Source: Candidatus Sumerlaeota bacterium
GTDB lineage: Bacteria > Sumerlaeota > Sumerlaeia > MWCT01 > JAUWMI01
Assembly: GCA_030613245.1 (NCBI GenBank)
Contig: JAUWMI010000012.1
Span: 1-64,000, forward strand
DNA: 64,000 bases
Reading direction: 5' to 3'
Under the pieces are notes generated by a model that saw nothing but the letters and a program-made list of their open reading frames with translations, searched no databases and had not been told where the DNA came from. A program made the translations under genes and the position numbers. Shown here piece by piece: positions 34,259-43,962 of the stretch (positions are counted from its first letter, which is position 1; each line of letters opens with the position of its first letter).

Positions 34259-34364
34259 ACCCGAGCTCCTTTATGCACTTAAAAGAACGATCCCCCGCCC
34301 CGTCCCTATCTGCGAAACAGGAGGTTCAAAATAACCGTCAAGAGGATGCTTATGACGAGGGAGA

Positions 34365-34432
34365 AATTGCAAAATTAAAATTGTAAATATCAAATTTTAA
34401 ATTTCCGTTTTGCAATTTTCAATTTACAATTC
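34365..34432. repeat. AT-rich inverted repeat
   Basis: ATTGCAAAATT and ATTGTAAAT on the left pair with AATTTTCAATTTACAAT and TTTTGCAAT on the right. CTCTGTGTCTCCGTGTCTCG follows at about 34438. Both are low-complexity intergenic repeats of a kind common in environmental genomes. They fill most of the 315-bp gap between the orphan protein and queH. Confidence 0.6.
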
Positions 34433-34573
34433 AATGCTCTGTGTCTCCGTGTCTCGGTGGCTATACTATAAGGAGTCACTAATTTCATTCAACACAAGTA
34501 AGCCACTATGTCCTTGCCTTCCAGAAGTCATATCTCAAAATTCATGCGGGGCTCGTTGCGCGATTGTGCTTAT

Positions 34574-35152
34574 TTAAGGATTCTTCGTCCCTTGCGTCCT
34601 CCGCTGTACCGCGCGCCGCTTTTTTGGCCTGTAGCGCTCCTCTTCGCTGAAGATGCAGCCGCAGTAGCCCTGCATATAAAATCCCAGCTGCCGACCCTGT
34701 TCGTGAGCCTGGCGATAGCCCGGCCGCCAATCGCGCCAGACAAATTCCACCCCATGCGCTGCTGCAGCCGCAAGGCCAGCTGCCTTGATCGCCTCATGGT
34801 GCTGATACGGACTCACCAGCAGCGTTGTACTGAATGCGTCAATCTCCTTCTCCTGCGCCACACGTGCAGTCTCGTTTAGCCGCAGCGCGTAGCAAACCCC
34901 ACAGCGTTCGGGAACTTGCTTGCCCAGCAATGCGCCCAGGAACGACTCCAGCTCGTACTCTTCATTATAGATCGCTGCAATTCCTTGTGCATTGCAGTAG
35001 TCTTTAACACAGACGAGCCGCTTGCGAAACTCCCGATAAGGATGAACATTCGGGTTGTAAAAGAAAACAACAACTTCCAATCCCTCCTCACGCAATGCCC
35101 CAAGAGGATAAAGGAGGCACGATGCACAACACGTATGAAGCAACACGCGCAT
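34574..35152 (-). CDS. queH: Epoxyqueuosine reductase QueH
   Basis: Encodes 192 residues from the ATG at 35152, with GGAG about 9 bases upstream; the longer frame to 35227 is unlikely. Family marks: L-L-H-T-C-C-A-S-C near the start, F-Y-N-P-N-V-H-P-Y, C-G-V-C-Y-A-L-R-L, and G-Y-C-G-C near the end, giving the cysteines for the iron-sulfur cluster and adjacent metal site. It reduces epoxyqueuosine to queuosine in tRNA, replacing QueG. Stands alone. Confidence 0.93.
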   Translation of the reverse strand: MRVLLHTCCASCLLYPLGALREEGLEVVVFFYNPNVHPYREFRKRLVCVKDYCNAQGIAAIYNEEYELESFLGALLGKQVPERCGVCYALRLNETARVAQEKEIDAFSTTLLVSPYQHHEAIKAAGLAAAAAHGVEFVWRDWRPGYRQAHEQGRQLGFYMQGYCGCIFSEEERYRPKKRRAVQRRTQGTKNP

Positions 35153-35328
35153 TCTGGCGCTCCACTGCAGATTCCTTTTCGTAATAGATTCAATAACTAC
35201 AATAGATAAATCCTCCGGGAATTGCAATCAAAAAACTCGGCGACGAACAGCGAAAAATCCTTGATTAATCAGCTGCTGCCCGGTAAGTGTCGAAAACAAA
35301 GCCTAGTACAAAGGCGGAGGACATCCTT

Positions 35329-36588
35329 ATGCGCAGAACATCACAAGTACTTCTGGCTGCGTTGCTCATCTTTACAAGCATCAGCCAGGTCCTGCTGGCA
35401 CAATACGAAGGAGGGAAGAATCCCGTGGTCAAACCTGGCATTGACATGTTACTTGAAAAGCACCTAAATCTGATTAAAGGCAAAAAGGTCGGCCTGATTA
35501 CTAACCCCACCGGTGTGAACGCTCAGTTTATCTCATCCATTGATCTCCTTCACCAGTGCAAGGCATGTAAGCTCGTGGCACTGTTCGGGCCCGAACATGG
35601 CATTCGTGGCGACTACTTTGCTGGAGTACAAGTAGGGCATACCACAGATACAGCAACGGGCGTCATGACTTACAGTCTCTATCCCAGGTACAAAAAGCCA
35701 ACGCCAGAAATGCTTAAGGATGTTGAAGTCCTGCTTTATGACATTCAGGATATCGGCGTTCGCGGCTATACCTACATTTATACCATGGCCTATGCGATGA
35801 TGGCAGCAAAGGAGAACAATATTCCCATCATCGTGCTGGATCGTCCTAATCCCCTGGGCGGGGATCTGGTTGATGGAAACATTCTTGATCCAAAGTTCTC
35901 CTCTTTTATCGGAATGTATCCAATCGCCTACGTATATGGAATGACGCCTGGCGAACTTGCCCTGTACTTTAACAAAGAATTCAAAATTGGGGCAAAACTC
36001 AAAGTGGTGAAAATGAAGGGCTGGACGCGCTCGATGAAGTACTGGGATACGGGTCTTCCCTGGGTGCCTCCCTCCACGCACATTGCCCGGCCCGACTCGG
36101 CCTTCTACTGCGCCATAACGGGCATTATGGGTGAGCTGCATACAGTTAATGAAGGGGTGGGCTATACGCTTCCCTTTGAGATTGTCGGAGCACCATGGAT
36201 CAACCCGCAGCAGCTGGCAGATGATCTCAATCGCCGCAAGCTACCAGGCATCTACTTTCGCCCTATCTCCTACGAGCCTCGATACTTCGCTTTCGCTAAC
36301 CAAAAATGCCATGGGGTGCAGATCCACATCACCGATTACGACGCCGTCAAACCCGTTCAGGCCTGTATCCATATCATGGAAGCCATTAATAAGCTCCACC
36401 CGGATCAGCACATCTTCCAGAATCCCAAGGCACCCAACCGCATCGCTATGTTTGATAAGGCTATGGGGACAGATGAAGTGCGCTTGGCTCTGGAAAAGGG
36501 CGCTAGTGCTGAGGAGATCATCCGCAACTGGCAGCCAGCAGTGGAGAAGTTTCTGAAGACCAGGGACAAGTATTTGCTCTACAAGTAG
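35329..36588 (+). CDS. DUF1343 / NamZ-type exo-beta-N-acetylmuramidase
   Basis: Encodes 419 residues from the ATG at 35329, with GGCGGAGG 8 bases upstream. Signal peptide about residues 1-25. Family marks: G-K-K-V-G-L-I-T-N-P-T-G, A-L-F-G-P-E-H-G-I-R-G, L-L-Y-D-I-Q-D-I-G-V-R-G-Y-T-Y, V-L-D-R-P-N-P-L-G-G and N-E-G-V-G-Y-T-L-P-F-E. Characterised members (NamZ) remove terminal MurNAc from peptidoglycan fragments. It probably acts in the periplasm in wall recycling or scavenging. It fits with the amidase-like and GerMN proteins elsewhere in the window. Not in an operon. Confidence 0.9.
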   Translation: MRRTSQVLLAALLIFTSISQVLLAQYEGGKNPVVKPGIDMLLEKHLNLIKGKKVGLITNPTGVNAQFISSIDLLHQCKACKLVALFGPEHGIRGDYFAGVQVGHTTDTATGVMTYSLYPRYKKPTPEMLKDVEVLLYDIQDIGVRGYTYIYTMAYAMMAAKENNIPIIVLDRPNPLGGDLVDGNILDPKFSSFIGMYPIAYVYGMTPGELALYFNKEFKIGAKLKVVKMKGWTRSMKYWDTGLPWVPPSTHIARPDSAFYCAITGIMGELHTVNEGVGYTLPFEIVGAPWINPQQLADDLNRRKLPGIYFRPISYEPRYFAFANQKCHGVQIHITDYDAVKPVQACIHIMEAINKLHPDQHIFQNPKAPNRIAMFDKAMGTDEVRLALEKGASAEEIIRNWQPAVEKFLKTRDKYLLYK

Positions 36589-36759
36589 GCATTCCAGCCG
36601 TGCGTCTGTCTGCCGACCGGATTTCCTTCAACCTATAACCATTGTCCCAACTGGTGACAATGTCTACCCCACCCAATACCCTATTGGCCCTACTGTGTTT
36701 ATCAACCGACCACTCGCCGCCTAGCAGGACAAATCCCAGACGCCCTTCGTGGTAATGTG

Positions 36760-36907
36760 CTCTGAACAGTATTTGGGCATAACTGCCCCAGAATGTTTCA
36801 CTACATGAGAACAGCCATACCCAAGACCTTCCCCACGAAGAAGCATAACGTCTCGTAAACCACTAAGTCTACTGGTCTTATCTTGTTTTCTGAGATATCT
36901 TAGAAGC
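36760..36907 (+). repeat. Upstream block of pilin module 1
   Basis: Alignable with 39425-39584 and 43963-44091. Shared pieces: TCTGAACAG (first two), CCCAAGACTT or CCCAAG, and TTATCTTGTTTT just before the promoter. It may hold activator sites. The preceding 170 bp (36589-36759) resemble 39300-39425 in part and hold no gene. Confidence 0.6.
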
Positions 36908-36923
36908 TGGTATTGATATTGCT
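36908..36923 (+). promoter_or_regulatory. Sigma-54 promoter P1 of pilin module 1
   Basis: TGGTATTGATATTGCT: GG at 36909-36910 and GC at 36921-36922 separated by exactly 10 bp, and six of the family positions agree with TGGCAC-N5-TTGCW. It lies upstream of a decayed pilin and an intact PilX-like gene. Confidence 0.7.
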
Positions 36924-36949
36924 GTATACTTAATGTTCTCCAAAAAGGC

Positions 36950-37390
36950 TGGTATACTTGATATACGTCTCCATAGTCTCAAGTCTCAGATAAAATACAT
37001 TCAGCATCATTAGTATAGAATCGAGGTATTAACAAAACTAAGCACTGACGGTGGAAAAAATCTCCTATCCACAATTCCATGCTCCTATTCTCCAGTTGAT
37101 TCTCCAGTGGGTAAAGCAGTACTGATCTCAAATTCCTTACTGTAGCGACTCCTCCAAAGACCAGCAGCATTTCGCTGAACACTGCGAACAGCACGCTGGA
37201 ATCCGAAGCGACCCTTGTCATTGCTAAGTAGATTAAGAACATGAAGTTTCAACTTATGGAACAGAATACAGCGGTCCAAGTGACGCTGAATTTCAAATAT
37301 CTCAAGCTGAAGGGCTTTTCAGAAAACTGGCACCAGATGATTTTGTTGACGCAACATTTAAAACCCAACTTTTTGCACGAAATTCCTAGT
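36950..37390 (+). pseudogene. Decayed minor pilin, copy of the 44633 gene
   Basis: The DNA aligns almost end to end with the last three quarters of the gene at 44633-45169 (for example ACCAGCAGCATTTC, AACACTGCGAACAGCAC, TTGCACGAAATTCCTAG are shared). The reading frame is broken by stops such as TAG at about 37226 and by indels, and the N-terminal pilin part is missing. The upstream prepilin gene present in module 3 is also missing. The shared tail runs on into AAGAAAAGGAGGACA before the next gene. Confidence 0.85.
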
Positions 37391-37426
37391 CGAAACGCCA
37401 CTTAAGAAGAAAAGGAGGACACACGA

Positions 37427-39043
37427 ATGCAGCGTTGTTATTGTGACAGCCCAGGACAATCAAAAGGATTCGCCCTCATCGGCACGATGATTCTATTAAT
37501 GATCGCGTCGGCTGCCGTCATGGCGATTATGAGCTTTGCAAATGCAATGAACGATCTCACAACAAGAAAGATTACTCTCGAACAGACATTTGTTATTGCA
37601 GAGTCAGGTATTCACCAGGCCATCCACTGGTTTAACAAACCGATCGAATCACCAGCTGCCTCGACGATTCAAAATCTCATTGATACCTACGGTGCGGATG
37701 AATCTCCGTTCGAAAATACGAATAGCACAAACTTTCCCCCAACTGATGCTGATCTGGTAACATTGATTGACAATCCAGGTGGCAGCGCTTCAAGCTACGG
37801 GATATTCCCCGAAGGCCACGTCAAGCTGCTGAAAGTTAAGGGGCCTCGGTCCACAGCTCCGACCAACACTGTGTTTACGCTTTATAGCACAGGGGTCAGC
37901 GCCGATGGCCATACAGAGCAGACTGTTGTGGCCGACGTCTTGCTTTCCAAGTTTAGCGGCATTGCAGTCCCTTCGGCTATTACAGCGGGTGGTACTGTTA
38001 GCGCCAAAGGCCAGTTCAATCTTCACTGGGGCGAAGCCTGGTCTCTTTCCGACATTCAGGTACCTGGCAAAATCTCTGGCGACAAGTTCAGCTTTAATAA
38101 GTCGTTCCCCACAGTGTCAAATGACCCACTGGTCAAAATAATCACCACTGGAATGATCTATGGCAATGATGGGTCGGTATTAGCTCCGGCAGCTCCTCCT
38201 GAAGTCGCTGTTCCGCCTCAATCTGTGGCGCGATCTCCCAGGCTTGATTCCTATGATCCTGAATACGACAATATGTTCCAGCTCTGGGATCGAACCAGTC
38301 AGCCAGGGGATAGGTTGAACATTCCTGACGGGGAGGGGAACTTCCCCGATGAATTCACATATGTTGTAAATGAACTCATGAGTGATCTTGAATACGACCT
38401 CTGGAAAGAGCTGGCACTGGAACGCGGCCAATACTACCGGCCGGATAGTTCTGGCGAGTTCTACGACAATGAGGGCTATCCTCTGTACATAGACAACGAT
38501 ACCAATGAAATTACGCGGGCAAGTGAAACCAATGGCAGCTCAAATAAGCGGGCCACAATTAAGGCCCTGTCCATCTATCCGAAAGCGGGCGGCTTTGATG
38601 ATGAGGCTCTTCCCTCCAACATTGTTTTTATTGATACCATTGATGGCAATCCGCCTTATGATAACGGCGATGGCGACACGAATCTATGCGACCTGAAATT
38701 GACCGGCGGATCAACGACAGCGGACTACTTCTATACCAAAGGCGTGTTGTACATTTGTGGCAGCTTACATGTTGGCGGTCTCGGTCCTGGGTCTACACCT
38801 TTACTCTCATTGACAAATCCCAATACAGGAAGTCCTGAAGAGATTAATATCTGGCATAATGGACTGATCTTTATTGAAGGGGATTTTGAAAACCAGGGTA
38901 CAAGTGCAGTGTTTGGCAGTATAGTTGCGAAAAAATCGTTCCACTCTGGTGGTTCCCCAGAAGTCTATTACAATGTGCTTTTGAAAAACGGCATGGCCTT
39001 TCCTTTTGCCTCGAGAATTTCCATCCTCCAGTGGGGCTCATGA
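37427..39043 (+). CDS. PilX-like pilus-associated protein, copy 1
   Basis: Encodes 538 residues. AAAGGAGGACAC precedes the ATG. After a short cytoplasmic start comes a pilin-like hydrophobic helix (S-K-G-F-A-L-I-G-T-M-I-L-L-M-I-A-S-A-A-V) as in PilX-N proteins, which carry G-x-A-L at the prepilin cleavage point. The rest is a large extracellular beta-rich domain with Asn/Gly/Ser content and repeated glycine turns near residues 450-500, and a conserved end I-S-I-L-Q-W-G-S. It is highly similar to the product of 45207-46820. It is probably exported and assembled as a minor pilin or tip adhesin; no target is known. Confidence 0.75.
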   Translation: MQRCYCDSPGQSKGFALIGTMILLMIASAAVMAIMSFANAMNDLTTRKITLEQTFVIAESGIHQAIHWFNKPIESPAASTIQNLIDTYGADESPFENTNSTNFPPTDADLVTLIDNPGGSASSYGIFPEGHVKLLKVKGPRSTAPTNTVFTLYSTGVSADGHTEQTVVADVLLSKFSGIAVPSAITAGGTVSAKGQFNLHWGEAWSLSDIQVPGKISGDKFSFNKSFPTVSNDPLVKIITTGMIYGNDGSVLAPAAPPEVAVPPQSVARSPRLDSYDPEYDNMFQLWDRTSQPGDRLNIPDGEGNFPDEFTYVVNELMSDLEYDLWKELALERGQYYRPDSSGEFYDNEGYPLYIDNDTNEITRASETNGSSNKRATIKALSIYPKAGGFDDEALPSNIVFIDTIDGNPPYDNGDGDTNLCDLKLTGGSTTADYFYTKGVLYICGSLHVGGLGPGSTPLLSLTNPNTGSPEEINIWHNGLIFIEGDFENQGTSAVFGSIVAKKSFHSGGSPEVYYNVLLKNGMAFPFASRISILQWGS

Positions 39044-39424
39044 GACAGCAGGAGCTTGAAAAAGAGGCCGTAGTGCTAAAGCGGACACTCCCGTGATAAG
39101 GTCTTAATCGCTCAAGTAATACGACTCGTGTCACAGCTCTCGTTCTAGTTATTAGATCCAGCAGTTCTGTTCCAGTCCGCCCCTACTGTTCTTGCTCCGG
39201 GATCCCGCTATTGTGATAGTTAATGTAATCGAGATTGGATCTCATCCCCTGTGGATGCTTTTTTCGTTGCAGCGGATGAATGCTGATCAGGGTTGTCTCT
39301 TCGACCAACAATTTGTGCTCCAATCTGTGACCAGCTCCACCCCGCCTAACACCCTAATGGCCTCCATCATGTCTTTGTCACCGGATCACTCACCGTAATG
39401 CGGGTTAGTAATGCCCAGACGGCT
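39044..39424 (+). other. Duplicated pilin-module tail and flank
   Basis: The first 75 bp (GAGACAGCAGGAGCTTGAAA onward, including CGTAGTGCTAAAGCGGA) recur after 43612 and 46818. The remainder has no gene and no terminator hairpin like those at 43761 and 47057. Confidence 0.6.
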
Positions 39425-39584
39425 TTTCCATAATGTGTTCTGAACAGAAATTGGGCAACTGCTCCAAAATGTTGCACTTAACAAGAAGAATCCTACCCAA
39501 GACTTTCTCCAATTAGCAAGCATCACGTCTAGGAAACCACTAATTCTACAGGCTTTATCTTGTTTTACTACATGTGTCAAAAGT
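39425..39584 (+). repeat. Upstream block of pilin module 2
   Basis: Matches 36760-36907 through GTGTTCTGAACAG, CAAAATGTT, CCCAAGACTTT, GGAAACCACTAA and TTATCTTGTTTT. Candidate activator region. Confidence 0.6.
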
Positions 39585-39600
39585 TGGCATTGATATTGCA
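39585..39600 (+). promoter_or_regulatory. Sigma-54 promoter P2 of pilin module 2
   Basis: TGGCATTGATATTGCA: GG at 39586-39587 and GC at 39598-39599 with exactly 10 bp between. This is the best match of the set to TGGCAC-N5-TTGCW. The first downstream start is at 39667. Confidence 0.78.
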
Positions 39601-39666
39601 TCGTATTTATATGTCCAAAAAAATTGGGGATCAGGAAAATAAACTTTTGATTCGAAGGGAACGATC

Positions 39667-40275
39667 ATGAGCGACATAAAAACACCACGCCGCAATCGGC
39701 GCAGGAAGTATATGATCAACAGGCGATTCCAGGTATACTGGGTGGGGAGAATTTTCATCCTCGCCTTTGCTGTGCTTGCCAGTTTCGCTTTCTCTTTAGG
39801 TCTCTACTTCATCACCCCAGCAAGCATGGAGATGCCCGAACCTGATGCGGCATACATGTTTGGGTCTGGGTGGAATTTCAGCGCTCTCAAGGCAATGCTC
39901 ATTTTCTGGGTTTTGCTGACACTGCTGGCCTGGATATCCTTTCGCATGTCCCACAGAATCGCTGGACCGATCTACCGCTTTGAGCGCGTTGTGAAGTCCG
40001 TGATTGCCGGCGACTATGACATGACGGCTATCCAGCTGCGCAAAGGGGACGAGTTTCGGGAATTGGCTAACGATCTCAATAAAATGATGGATGCGCTTCG
40101 AGCGCGCCGTGAAGAAGCGCGAGACATAATCCAGACGCTATCGCAAAACCTGGAAATCCTGGAGCAGACGCAGAACGAGAAAGTAGGCGGATCCGACGCC
40201 CAAGAAAATCAAAGGAAAGAATGCCTCGCTCAGATGCAAAAAGCCCGCTCTGAGCTGATGGAACTTTCCAAATAG
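39667..40275 (+). CDS. Membrane HAMP-domain protein of the pilin operon
   Basis: Encodes 202 residues: a basic start, two transmembrane helices (about 25-48 and 77-97) enclosing a short periplasmic loop, then a HAMP domain (S-H-R-I-A-G-P-I-Y-R-F-E, D-E-F-R-E-L-A-N-D-L-N-K-M) and a C-terminal coiled coil. There is no kinase, cyclase or methyl-accepting output domain. It resembles short HAMP proteins found with pilin operons in other phyla. It could sense envelope state or act as an assembly factor. It heads module 2 just below promoter P2, with AAGGGAACG before the ATG. Confidence 0.78.
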   Translation: MSDIKTPRRNRRRKYMINRRFQVYWVGRIFILAFAVLASFAFSLGLYFITPASMEMPEPDAAYMFGSGWNFSALKAMLIFWVLLTLLAWISFRMSHRIAGPIYRFERVVKSVIAGDYDMTAIQLRKGDEFRELANDLNKMMDALRARREEARDIIQTLSQNLEILEQTQNEKVGGSDAQENQRKECLAQMQKARSELMELSK

Positions 40276-40368
40276 AGAAAAGAGCAGTCAAAAATAGTTT
40301 GCAAGACTTTTGTGCCGTTCTTAAACCGGCTTCATATTCATCCGCCTCAGGAAGAAAGAAGGCTTTTC

Positions 40369-41007
40369 ATGTATTTTTCCCGATTATTAAAGCCGAGATG
40401 CGGATTTTCCCTCCTTGAGGTAATTATTTCCATGACGCTTCTCGTGCTCATTTCGGTCTCAATAATCACTTCGCTAATGTTTAGCTATCGTATCACGCGG
40501 GTCAACACCAATGCTATTGCGGCCAAGAATATCGCACAGGGCTTTTTTGAAAAGATGGCCATCGATACATTCCCAAACGTGGGCCCGCAGCATTATCCAA
40601 ACATCGCCTATGACAACGAGACCCCCGTCTGGCTGGATGAGGCTATGAATATGTCATGCAGAGTTGAATTTGCATTCAAGGGTTTCGGCACTACCGAAGG
40701 GGGCTCGCTATGCTCCCTTATTGACAACGACACTAATTGGGAGACCAACGAATGGGCGGGTGACACTGTCTATCTCGTGGAGGGAAAAGGTATAGGCAAC
40801 TTTGCACCGATTATATCCAATTCTGTCAACACCCTCCATCTTGGAGACACGCTGGCCGTTTCCCCAGACACAACGACGAAATATATGATCAACAATGGAA
40901 AGACCGTCGAGATCACAACCACATGGGAATATTGCGGTAAGACTTATGCGCAGACAATTGAGTCACTCATTGTAAATTACAGAGGTGACTCTAATCTGGG
41001 TTTATAA
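40369..41007 (+). CDS. Type IV prepilin-like protein (PilV type)
   Basis: Encodes 212 residues from the ATG at 40369 (AGAAGG upstream). Class III signal: R-C-G-F-S-L-L-E-V-I-I-S, with Gly at -1, Phe at +1 and Glu at +5, followed by the hydrophobic helix M-T-L-L-V-L-I-S-V-S-I-I. The globular part has a Cys pair and a Gly/Asp-rich segment. It should be cleaved by a prepilin peptidase (not in this window) and enter a type IV pilus or type II secretion-like pseudopilus as a minor subunit. Confidence 0.85.
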   Translation: MYFSRLLKPRCGFSLLEVIISMTLLVLISVSIITSLMFSYRITRVNTNAIAAKNIAQGFFEKMAIDTFPNVGPQHYPNIAYDNETPVWLDEAMNMSCRVEFAFKGFGTTEGGSLCSLIDNDTNWETNEWAGDTVYLVEGKGIGNFAPIISNSVNTLHLGDTLAVSPDTTTKYMINNGKTVEITTTWEYCGKTYAQTIESLIVNYRGDSNLGL

Positions 41008-41097
41008 AAGGGAGCTTCAGTTACGTCCCGCCTGAGGCGTAACATGGAAGAACGAAAATGCACTTTCGCAGGAGATCCTAACCAGGAGATCCTAACT

Positions 41098-41709
41098 ATG
41101 TTCACGACCAGGAGAGCAAAAGCCCCGATTAACCGTATGCGACCGCGCCGGGGGGTTACCTTGACCGAATTCCTAATAGCTGGTGGGCTATTTGTAATCA
41201 TTGCTGCTGGCCTCGTGTCTCTTTCGATCATGGTAGGCCGGATGCAAAAAGGTATCTATTCACAGCAGATCGCGCTCAAGAATGCGAAAAAGACGATTGA
41301 AATCATAAATCGAGAAATTCGCCTGGCAAAAACCCCGTTGCGGGTCGTTGATGCCAACGGTAACTCCGTGCAAGCGGGAAACCGAGTGGAATTCTCCAGG
41401 TGGGGCGAAACAACTGTGCGCAGCATTGAAATCATTTCGCACGACGATGACTTAGCCACCCCCTGGGATAACACGCTTATTTATGACCCTGATACAAACA
41501 TGAGTGGAGATGAAGTAAAGGTTACAAAGGGCATTTCGGCCGTTCAACAGGGAGCTGCATTCAGATACACAGGGGCAACAACCCCTCTCATAGTAAAGAT
41601 GCGAACCGGTGATTCCTTAAGGGTGGAAAACACGAAAGCCTCGGACGCTTATACTGGCCCAGGAATGCAGGGGTTCGAAATAAACATCACTGTAGCACCT
41701 AGAAACTAA
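41098..41709 (+). CDS. Type IV prepilin-like protein (PilW type)
   Basis: Encodes 203 residues from the ATG at 41098 with AGGAG at 41085-41089; the longer frame from 41044 is less supported. Class III signal R-R-G-V-T-L-T-E-F-L-I-A-G-G (Gly at -1, Glu at +5) and a hydrophobic helix. The remainder is beta-rich with N-R-E-I-R-L-A-K, a feature of PilW-like minor pilins. It lies between the PilV-like and PilX-like genes in the usual minor-pilin order. Confidence 0.82.
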   Translation: MFTTRRAKAPINRMRPRRGVTLTEFLIAGGLFVIIAAGLVSLSIMVGRMQKGIYSQQIALKNAKKTIEIINREIRLAKTPLRVVDANGNSVQAGNRVEFSRWGETTVRSIEIISHDDDLATPWDNTLIYDPDTNMSGDEVKVTKGISAVQQGAAFRYTGATTPLIVKMRTGDSLRVENTKASDAYTGPGMQGFEINITVAPRN

Positions 41710-41739
41710 TAGGAACTCTTCTTAGAAGGAGTTATTTTC

Positions 41740-43521
41740 ATGTTTAGGACAAACACCGCATCACGGAGAGCAAAGTTTAAGCGTTTAACATCAACCGCTA
41801 AATCGCTTCGCGACAGCTCCAGAGGGGTAGCATTGCTGTCAGTTATGCTCGTCTCTTTGTGCCTGATCACACTGGCTGGAGTGGTCATGAGAATGGCAGT
41901 CTACCAAACTCGGGACCGGGCGCGTTATGAAGTCTATAAGGATGAATTTGCCGCTGCAGAAGAAGCGCTTAACAAGTCATTCGCTCACATCCAATTCCTG
42001 ATCACGCAGGGCAATCCAAATTTTTTCAGCGAAGTGGAAGCCATGACTCCTCCAGTGGTGGAAGGATATGAGTTTCCGTATTTTACGATCACCCAGACCT
42101 TTAATGATTTCGAGACAGTCACCGAGGGCCAATGGCAAGACTTGACACTTCACCGGTTGCGCTATCGCATCGACGTCACAGCTCAACAAACAGGTAGCCC
42201 CTCGGACCGATTTTCTCATCCGGGCGTCTCTCTGAGTCAAAATTTAGAGATTACTTATATTCCACTATTTAATTTCGCCATCTTTTATAACCCAACGATG
42301 GAGATCGCTCCCGGACCATACATGGAGGTCGATGGCCGCGTTCACACAAATGGCGATGCCTACATACAATCCAATAGTGGACTGAATTTTTTGGACAGAG
42401 CCACAGTTGCAGGAAACTTGTACCACGGCCCCCACCCTGATTCGGGAGCATCAACGAATAACTCGGGGGACGTCACATTCACTGACGGCTCGGTCCAGGA
42501 GACAATGAAGCATTCTTCCGGGAGTGACACCAGTAACCTTTGGCTGGATAGCCGTGATAGTGATTGGACAGCAGCTGCTTTGGACCGCTGGAAGGGATAC
42601 GTTAGGGATTCTTCCCATGGCGTTAGGCCGCTGAACTTGCCGATCCCCGTTGTGTCAGACGCACACGCCATCATCGATCGCGCCGATCCAATCAACGACA
42701 CCTATTCGCTCAAGCAGGAAAGATTCGAATATAAGGCTGACCTTAAGATCATAGGGGATGATGCTGGCACTATTAGTGGCTATGACAAAGATGGCAACCC
42801 TGTTGACCTCACTTATCCTGATCCGCTAGACCCGATGGTCACAAAATCAATCGTCGAGACAAACACTTTCTATGATGCGCGCGAGGACAAATGGGTAACT
42901 GCGATTGACGTCAACATTGCCAACATTAATGAGAGCGGTATTTATCCAGCCAATGGCATCCTATACGTTTCAAATGAGGATCAAGGGAGTAACTCTGGCG
43001 TAGTACGTCTGGTTAACGGCGCTGAATTGCCGAGCTCTGCAGGAGGCTTCTCAGTAGCTACCGACGATCCAATTTATGTCCAGGGAGACTTTAATACCAT
43101 TAACCATACACAGGCTATGGTGATTGCAGATGCACTTAACATACTTTCAAACGCCTGGGACGATGCCCTCAGCAATAACTATAGTGCCCGCCATGCCTCT
43201 ATGACAGAAGTGAATACCGTCTGCATTCAGGGGATTGTACCAAGCGCGAATGCAAGTTACAGTGGAGGCGTTGAGAACTACTTCCGTTTCCTTGAAAACT
43301 GGAGTGGAGTTGAGTTTCATTTCAATGGCTCAATTATCCAACTATGGGAGAGCCAAAAAGCAACAGGATTATGGAGATATGGAAATCCCGTCTACGAAGC
43401 CCCCACACGGATCTGGTCCTGGGATTCTCTGCTGGGCGGAATCAATCCACCGCCTGGGATCCCCCGTGTGGTTGAAATAACAAGGACGCAATGGGAACTC
43501 GGTTACCCTGGTAGCAGCTGA
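41740..43521 (+). CDS. PilX-N-domain pilus assembly protein
   Basis: Encodes 593 residues. AGAAGGAG precedes the ATG. The N-terminus has S-S-R-G-V-A-L-L-S-V-M-L-V-S-L-C-L-I-T-L-A-G, the PilX-N type pilin helix, then a helical stalk and a large extracellular part with D-G-R-V-H-T-N-G-D-A-Y-I (a motif common to this group) and Asp/Asn/Gly-rich loops. It is unrelated in its C-terminal two thirds to the 37427/45207 pair. It is the last intact gene of module 2. Confidence 0.78.
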   Translation: MFRTNTASRRAKFKRLTSTAKSLRDSSRGVALLSVMLVSLCLITLAGVVMRMAVYQTRDRARYEVYKDEFAAAEEALNKSFAHIQFLITQGNPNFFSEVEAMTPPVVEGYEFPYFTITQTFNDFETVTEGQWQDLTLHRLRYRIDVTAQQTGSPSDRFSHPGVSLSQNLEITYIPLFNFAIFYNPTMEIAPGPYMEVDGRVHTNGDAYIQSNSGLNFLDRATVAGNLYHGPHPDSGASTNNSGDVTFTDGSVQETMKHSSGSDTSNLWLDSRDSDWTAAALDRWKGYVRDSSHGVRPLNLPIPVVSDAHAIIDRADPINDTYSLKQERFEYKADLKIIGDDAGTISGYDKDGNPVDLTYPDPLDPMVTKSIVETNTFYDAREDKWVTAIDVNIANINESGIYPANGILYVSNEDQGSNSGVVRLVNGAELPSSAGGFSVATDDPIYVQGDFNTINHTQAMVIADALNILSNAWDDALSNNYSARHASMTEVNTVCIQGIVPSANASYSGGVENYFRFLENWSGVEFHFNGSIIQLWESQKATGLWRYGNPVYEAPTRIWSWDSLLGGINPPPGIPRVVEITRTQWELGYPGSS

Positions 43522-43564
43522 TTCTTCAATGCATAGCGTATAAGGCTCTTTTACAAAGTGATAT

Positions 43565-43690
43565 GAGATTTCCTTTTGCTTTGAAAATTTCCATCCTCCA
43601 GTGGGGCTCATGAGACAGCAGAATCTTAAAAAAGAGGCCGTAGTGCTAAAGCGGATACTCCCCCATGACAAGGTCTTAATCGCTCCAGGG
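43565..43690 (+). pseudogene. C-terminal remnant of a third copy of the 37427/45207 gene
   Basis: The bases encode R-F-P-F-A-L-K-I-S-I-L-Q-W-G-S and stop, followed by the same 3' flank as 39044 and 46818 (GAGACAGCAG, GAGGCCGTAGTGCTAAAGCG). It is joined directly behind the stop of the 41740 gene, so module 2 once ended with its own copy of the duplicated gene or was built by recombination there. Confidence 0.75.
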
Positions 43691-43760
43691 ATCTCGCTCT
43701 CGTGACAGTTCGTACCACTGATATTGCATCGCATCCCCTGTGGATGCCCTTTCCGCTGTT

Positions 43761-43802
43761 GGGGTGTTGAGTCTGACCCAACTCAGCACCCCTTCTTATT
43801 TG
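43761..43802 (+). terminator. Terminator of pilin module 2
   Basis: GGGGTGTTGAGT pairs with ACTCAGCACCCC (one G-T pair) around an 8-base loop, then TTCTTATTT. The near-identical hairpin at 47057 closes module 3. Confidence 0.85.
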
Positions 43803-43962
43803 TCCATACCAACGTTTTTCTCTCTCCAATGACCCTTCCCAGTTATAGGAAGAAGCATTGCGTGCCTCTCCTGCCCACCTTAATAAACAACGCCCAGAAA
43901 TACGCGTCTGAGCCATTCACCTCCTGGAAATTCCTCCCTGCATTAGTCACAGATCGTAGGCG

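Noticed and set aside
43626-43916. Minus-strand frame in the gap after the PilX-N gene
   Set aside because: It crosses the terminator hairpin and the duplicated flank, and a similar frame elsewhere merely reflects the repeat.
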